Below, piece by piece: positions 60,347-64,000 of a stretch of 64,000 nt of DNA. The DNA is from UBA987 sp002292105 (GTDB lineage Bacteria; Bacteroidota; Bacteroidia; NS11-12g; UBA9320). The position numbers and the translations under genes were made by a program. The notes beneath the pieces are model-generated. The model was not told the DNA's origin and searched no databases. It saw only the letters and a list, made by a program, of their open reading frames with translations. Position 1 is the first letter of the stretch; every line of letters starts with the position of its first letter. Location of the stretch: assembly GCA_943846675.1 (NCBI GenBank), contig OX044357.1:682001-746000 (forward strand), written 5' to 3'.

Positions 60347-60470
60347 ATTGAATGTCGGAATGTCTGAATGTTTGACGGATTGAATGACAGAAGGATTGAA
60401 TGTCTGAATGTCGGAATGTTTGAATGTTTGAATGTCTGACTGATTGAATGACTGAAGGATTGAATGTCAT
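60347..60470. repeat. Second TGTCTGAA-type repeat block
   Basis: Scattered copies of TGTCTGAA, TGTTTGAA and GGATTGAA over about 120 bases. There are no unique spacers, so this is not a CRISPR array. Confidence 0.8.
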
Positions 60471-60476
60471 AATTTT

Positions 60477-60514
60477 CAACTATCAACTATCAACTATCAA
60501 CTATCAACTATCAA
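60477..60514. repeat. CAACTAT heptamer repeat
   Basis: About five copies of CAACTAT in tandem. A shorter version is at 57898-57932, on the other side of the rbfA-pth operon. Confidence 0.85.
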
Positions 60515-60531
60515 TTCATGCCGGCCTTAAA

Positions 60532-60599
60532 TAAAGAAAGGAGGCCCAAAAACATTTTCTCAAATGATCTTGTCCTCCTATTCAAGTCGCATGTGTAGT
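60532..60599. repeat. 68-nt structured repeat, copy 1
   Basis: Starts TAAAGAA and ends GTCGCATGTGTAGT. AGGAGG (60539-60544) can pair with CCTCCT (60574-60579) around a loop holding CAAAAACATTTTCTCAAATG. Copy 2 is 181 bases further on. Strand and function unknown; no coding frame. Confidence 0.7.
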
Positions 60600-60712
60600 T
60601 AAAGTATTTAAACGGTTTTGTAAATACGCCACCGTCTCAATTTCTTATTTTTAGCTTCAATCATCACAGTTCCTCTTCAATCCCTCAATTCTTCAATCCC
60701 TCAATTCTTGAT

Positions 60713-60780
60713 TAAAGAAAGGGGGTACAAAAACATTTTCTCAAATGCTAGCGTCCCCCTGTTCAAGTCGCATGTGTAGT
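60713..60780. repeat. 68-nt structured repeat, copy 2
   Basis: Same length as copy 1, without gaps. The stem is AGGGGG (60720-60725) with CCCCCT (60755-60760), so one A-T pair is replaced by G-C with pairing kept. It ends 10 bases from the ftsZ stop, where it could also act as a 3' element of that transcript. Confidence 0.7.
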
Positions 60781-60790
60781 CAAACTCGTA

Positions 60791-62176
60791 TCAATCTACA
60801 TTATCATGTAGAAAGCTATTATTCGTTTTAATTTCTGGCTTGCTATCAGGTTCATCTACCAACGATGTACGCGATATATCCGTTTCTGAAGAGTGCAGGG
60901 TCTGGTTTAGTTTAACACCTCTGCGTTTATAGGCAGGCACGTTTTCTAATTCTTCCATTCCTTCTTGAGAGTTCGCCGTTTTGCTTAATTCCTTAAGCTT
61001 AACGATGCGTTCTTTCATCTCTTCAACCTTCGTATTTGCAATCCTTATTTCATCTTCATCCTCTTCCTCGCTATTAATAATGTCGAAAATGGATGTTTGT
61101 TTCTGTTTTGTTGTCTCTTGAGTTGCTTCTGTTTCCTCTGGCGTATAGGAAGCAGCTTCAATAATGTGTTCTTCTTCTTCAACTATCTGTTCAACGCCGA
61201 TATACCGGTTTTCTGCTTTGTGGAATCCAGTAGCAATAATGGTTACCGATACTTTAGCTCCCAAAGACTCGTCGTAACACAAACCACATTTTAAATTGGC
61301 ATCCATCCCGGCTTGTTCTTGGAAAAACTCATTGATTGCGGCATATTCATCCATCCGCGCTTCTTCATCGCCGTAAGAGATGTTTATAAGCAAGTCGCTC
61401 GCACCAGTTATTTTATTGTCGTTTAGCAATGGTGAGTTTAACGCCAATTCAGCAGCACGTGTTGCTCTGTCGTCTCCTTCAGCAATGCCATTACCCAATA
61501 TGGCCACACCACTGTTCGTCATGGCCGTTTTAACGTCTTCAAAGTCTACGTTTATACTACCCGCTATGGTTATAATCTCAGCAATACCTTTAGCGGCCGT
61601 AGTTAAAATATTATCAGCGTATGAAAACGCTTCGGTAATTTTTAGATTACCGTACATGTCTTTAATTCTGTCGTTTGAAATCACCAATAAGGAGTCAACA
61701 ACTTCGCGCATTTCTGCCAATCCAGTTTCAGCTGCAGTGACTCTTTTGCCGCCTTCGAAGCTAAATGGGGTGGTGACAATACCCACAGTTAAAATACCCA
61801 TGTCTTTAGCCGCTTTGGCAATTACAGGGGCGGCTCCAGTACCGGTTCCTCCACCCATTCCTGCGGTTACAAACACCATTTGGGTGTTCACACCCAACGA
61901 TTCTATAATGTCTTCAAGACTTTCTTCTGCAGCATGTTTACCTACTTCTGGGTTAGATCCAGCACCACGACCTTCGGTAAGTTCGTTACCTATTTGAATT
62001 TTATTTGGAACAAGACTCATTTCTAAAGCCTGGTTGTCGGTATTAAAGATGAAAAAGTCGACACCAGAGATGCCCTGTTCATACATATAATTTACAGCGT
62101 TTCCGCCACCGCCACCAACACCAATAACCTTGATTATTGAGGATTTGTCTTTAGGTAAGTCTACTTTAAAATTCAT
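60791..62176 (-). CDS. ftsZ: Cell division protein FtsZ
   Basis: Tubulin-like GTPase of 461 residues forming the division ring. GVGGGGGNAVNYM near the N-terminus, the GTP-binding tubulin signature GGGTGTGAAPV and the T7 loop NVDFEDVKTAM are intact. The globular part ends near 315; a long acidic, Glu/Thr/Lys-rich linker follows, then VPAYKRRGV, a likely partner-binding motif, and a further 45-residue tail, so the motif is not at the extreme end as in many bacteria. It follows ftsA by 10 bases. Confidence 0.97.
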   Translation of the reverse strand: MNFKVDLPKDKSSIIKVIGVGGGGGNAVNYMYEQGISGVDFFIFNTDNQALEMSLVPNKIQIGNELTEGRGAGSNPEVGKHAAEESLEDIIESLGVNTQMVFVTAGMGGGTGTGAAPVIAKAAKDMGILTVGIVTTPFSFEGGKRVTAAETGLAEMREVVDSLLVISNDRIKDMYGNLKITEAFSYADNILTTAAKGIAEIITIAGSINVDFEDVKTAMTNSGVAILGNGIAEGDDRATRAAELALNSPLLNDNKITGASDLLINISYGDEEARMDEYAAINEFFQEQAGMDANLKCGLCYDESLGAKVSVTIIATGFHKAENRYIGVEQIVEEEEHIIEAASYTPEETEATQETTKQKQTSIFDIINSEEEDEDEIRIANTKVEEMKERIVKLKELSKTANSQEGMEELENVPAYKRRGVKLNQTLHSSETDISRTSLVDEPDSKPEIKTNNSFLHDNVD

Positions 62177-62186
62177 GCGCTTTTAT

Positions 62187-63512
62187 CTAGAAATCTTTAA
62201 TGTCACTTTCATCCTTTAGCCATGCTTTAAACTTGGTAAAGAAATGTTCTCTTCTTTCCGCTTTGATCGTACGGTCTTTGTCTTCCGCAGTCATTTCAGC
62301 ATAATCAATCTCTACAGCCACTTCTTCTTCAGCCATAAAGTTGTTGTATGCTTCAGAATTTTCGCGCAACCCCTTCAGTACCAAACCAACGGCTGTTGCG
62401 TAAATCGGGCTTTTTACCTCTTCTACTAGTCCTTTGGCTAAGTGTTCGTTGGGGAAGCCAATACGCGCATCCAAACACGTTATATATTCTGCTAGTTGTG
62501 TCACATTCTTAAGTAATGCGCCACCACCTGTAATCACAATTCCGCCAACCAGTTTCTTTTCTAAACCACTTGATTTGATTTCGTAATACACCAACTCAAG
62601 TATTTCTGCAACCCTTGCGTTGATAATCATCGAAAGATTTTTTACAGAAATTTCTTTCGGCTCGCGTCCTCGAAGGCCGGGTATAGAAACGATTTCATTT
62701 TCAGTTGATTCATCTGCCAATGCTGATCCAAAACGAGTTTTTAGCAACTCGGCTTGGTTTTTCATCACGTTACAACCTTCCTTTATGTCTTCGGTAATGA
62801 TGTTACCACCATAAGGAATAATTGCTGTGTGTCGTATAATGTTTTCATGGAAGATGGCAACGTCTGTTGTTCCACCACCTATATCTACCAAAGCAACACC
62901 CGCCTCAAGTTCTTCATCACTCAATACAGAATGGGCTGAAGCCAAAGGCTCTAAGGTGAGTTCAGAAACTTTAATGCCTGATTTCTCAACGCATTTGTAA
63001 ATATTTTTTGCTGCAGTAATTTGACCTGTGATAATATGGTAGTTGCCTTCTAGCTTTACACCAGCCATGCCAATTGGATCAACAATGCCAGGTTCATTAT
63101 CAACGGTAAAATCTTGAGGTAAAACGTGAATTATCTTGTCGCCAGGATTAACGGATAGCTTGTGCATGTCTTGCTCAAGTTTGTCAAGGTCTTCCTGAGA
63201 AATTTCTATTTCGGCATCATTTCGAATAATCATACCTTTGTGTTGTAAACTATTGATGTGCGCACCGGCAATACCGACATGAACACGATTGATGTCTACG
63301 TTTGAGTTTTTAGAAGCTTGTGCTGATGATTCGATAATGGCGTTAACCGTTTTGTCAATGTTTGAAACAACACCACGAGTTACACCTCCATTGGTAGGCA
63401 CTTGACCTAATCCTAAAATGTCAACCTTTCCATATTCACCCATACGACCTACAATCGTACAGATCTTGGTGGTTCCAATGTCTAATCCTACTATGATTTT
63501 GTTTTCAGCCAT
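62187..63512 (-). CDS. ftsA: Cell division protein FtsA
   Basis: Actin-like membrane tether for FtsZ, 441 residues. The ATPase phosphate-1 motif GLDIGTTKICTIVG (10-23), ALVDIGGGTTDVAIF and GGIVITGGGALLKN are present, with the 1C domain between about 85 and 165. The C-terminus ends in a basic/aromatic amphipathic helix (REHFFTKFKAWLKDE) expected to bind the membrane. It lies between ftsQ (1 base apart) and ftsZ (10 bases), the conserved dcw cluster order. Confidence 0.97.
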   Translation of the reverse strand: MAENKIIVGLDIGTTKICTIVGRMGEYGKVDILGLGQVPTNGGVTRGVVSNIDKTVNAIIESSAQASKNSNVDINRVHVGIAGAHINSLQHKGMIIRNDAEIEISQEDLDKLEQDMHKLSVNPGDKIIHVLPQDFTVDNEPGIVDPIGMAGVKLEGNYHIITGQITAAKNIYKCVEKSGIKVSELTLEPLASAHSVLSDEELEAGVALVDIGGGTTDVAIFHENIIRHTAIIPYGGNIITEDIKEGCNVMKNQAELLKTRFGSALADESTENEIVSIPGLRGREPKEISVKNLSMIINARVAEILELVYYEIKSSGLEKKLVGGIVITGGGALLKNVTQLAEYITCLDARIGFPNEHLAKGLVEEVKSPIYATAVGLVLKGLRENSEAYNNFMAEEEVAVEIDYAEMTAEDKDRTIKAERREHFFTKFKAWLKDESDIKDF

Positions 63513-63513
63513 G

Positions 63514-64000
63514 CTACTTTTTACAAATTACTTGATCTTTAAACTTCAGGTTTATCTCTCGATATTTTTCCCAACCGAGGTTAGTTGATGCACGTTGGTA
63601 AAACTGTTCAAGTTTTTTAAGCTTCTGTTTTAACCTATCGTTATCACCCACTACTACTTCGTGTCCACCCATCTGGGTAGTGAAGATTAAATCACCATTG
63701 GGTCTGACAAATATCTGTTCAATAAGGGAGTTCCAGAAGGGAGACTGATTAACATACGACGTGAATGTGTACAGTTTACTGTTCAAACTTGGCGTTATAT
63801 ACCCAGTAGCCACTTTTACGTCGGCTGTATACCTCATAGACAAAGGAAACGGGTCGCCGTTTTGATCAAGGTAATAACTCGATTTTTGGTTAGGCATAAC
63901 CCGTAAAACGGGTGTTTTTTGTAAAATGTCAATGACCAAAAGGCCATTCATTTTAATATAACAGTCTGCTGTTTGAATGTATGGGTTGAGGTTCAACGCA
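63514..64000 (-). CDS. ftsQ: Cell division protein FtsQ, 5' end cut by window
   Basis: C-terminal 160 or so residues of a FtsQ/DivIB-type division protein. The identification rests mainly on position directly before ftsA plus the beta-rich segment (DILQKTPVLRVMPNQKSSYY, then LDQNGDPFP), matching the end of the POTRA and the beta domain. The frame stays open to the window edge, so the true start and membrane anchor are outside. The TTG at 63996 is not a real start. Confidence 0.82.
   Translation of the reverse strand, partial: ALNLNPYIQTADCYIKMNGLLVIDILQKTPVLRVMPNQKSSYYLDQNGDPFPLSMRYTADVKVATGYITPSLNSKLYTFTSYVNQSPFWNSLIEQIFVRPNGDLIFTTQMGGHEVVVGDNDRLKQKLKKLEQFYQRASTNLGWEKYREINLKFKDQVICKK

Noticed and set aside
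60193..60514. Possible CRISPR array in the repeat-rich gap before ftsZ
   Set aside because: The units are 7-8 base tandem repeats with no unique spacers of 25-40 bases, and no cas genes are in the window.

Overview
The window looks like a chromosomal segment of a Bacteroidota bacterium, most likely an aquatic member of the Flavobacteriales. The evidence is a type 9 secretion (T9SS) sorting domain on a giant repeat protein, a gliding-motility-type (CHU_C, type B) C-terminus on a second one, families typical of the phylum (DUF3078, DUF2911, TIGR03643, DUF2256, the long-insert form of Rho), promoter elements of the TTG-N19/20-TAnnTTTG kind, and a green-tuned proton-pumping rhodopsin beside its retinal-forming oxygenase (blh). 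No species can be named from the sequence alone.

Layout. 1-2.5 kb: end of a glycosyltransferase gene and three unknown genes. 2.8-7.5 kb: citrate synthase, a MazG-like pyrophosphohydrolase, a pterin-synthase-family enzyme, a biotin carrier protein and two exported proteins (DUF3078, DUF2911). 7.5-9.8 kb: a small exported protein and rho. 10.2-21.7 kb: one 3822-residue secreted protein with three beta-helix modules, 18 PKD modules and a T9SS type A tail. 21.8-26.8 kb: membrane protein, serine hydrolase, outer-membrane-type protein, helix-turn-helix regulator, cation/proton antiporter. 26.9-34.6 kb: a six-gene set of lipoproteins, a DUF1501 protein, a cytochrome-c-like lipoprotein and a 1157-residue CUB/type B sorted protein. 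34.7-38 kb: rplM-rpsI-rpsB-tsf and pyrH. 38-44.3 kb: mixed metabolic genes (sodium/solute symporter, cysteine dioxygenase, carbonic anhydrase, VOC and RDD proteins). 44.7-46.5 kb: blh and rhodopsin. 47-49.4 kb: an exported PLP enzyme and a DsbA-like lipoprotein with a frameshift. 49.5-56 kb: an IS3-family element and a cassette array. 56-57.3 kb: a broken SPFH gene with two tiny genes. 58-64 kb: rbfA, a LolC/E-type permease, pth, a repeat-rich intergenic stretch, then ftsZ, ftsA and the end of ftsQ.

The most unusual region is 49.5-56 kb. Three successive gene units, all read leftward, each begin and end with exactly complementary 7-10 bp sequences and are separated by 53-68 bp imperfect hairpins. 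This is the signature of integron cassettes with attC sites. No integrase is present, so in current terms it would be a CALIN (cluster of attC sites lacking an integrase). One cassette carries a four-gene photolyase/cryptochrome operon, unusually large for a cassette and apparently decaying: one photolyase has no ATG, GTG or TTG start, and the DUF2256 gene has a nonsense codon. The IS interrupts the last attC, and the outer edges of the array are inverted copies of the same 24 bp sequence.

Other points of interest are a 12 bp inverted repeat around the -33 element of the rhodopsin promoter, a terminator hairpin that runs into the blh start codon, a pair of 68-nt structured repeats beside ftsZ with a compensatory base pair, and several genes broken by single changes (SPFH, DsbA-like, DUF2256, the 7.5 kb exported protein).
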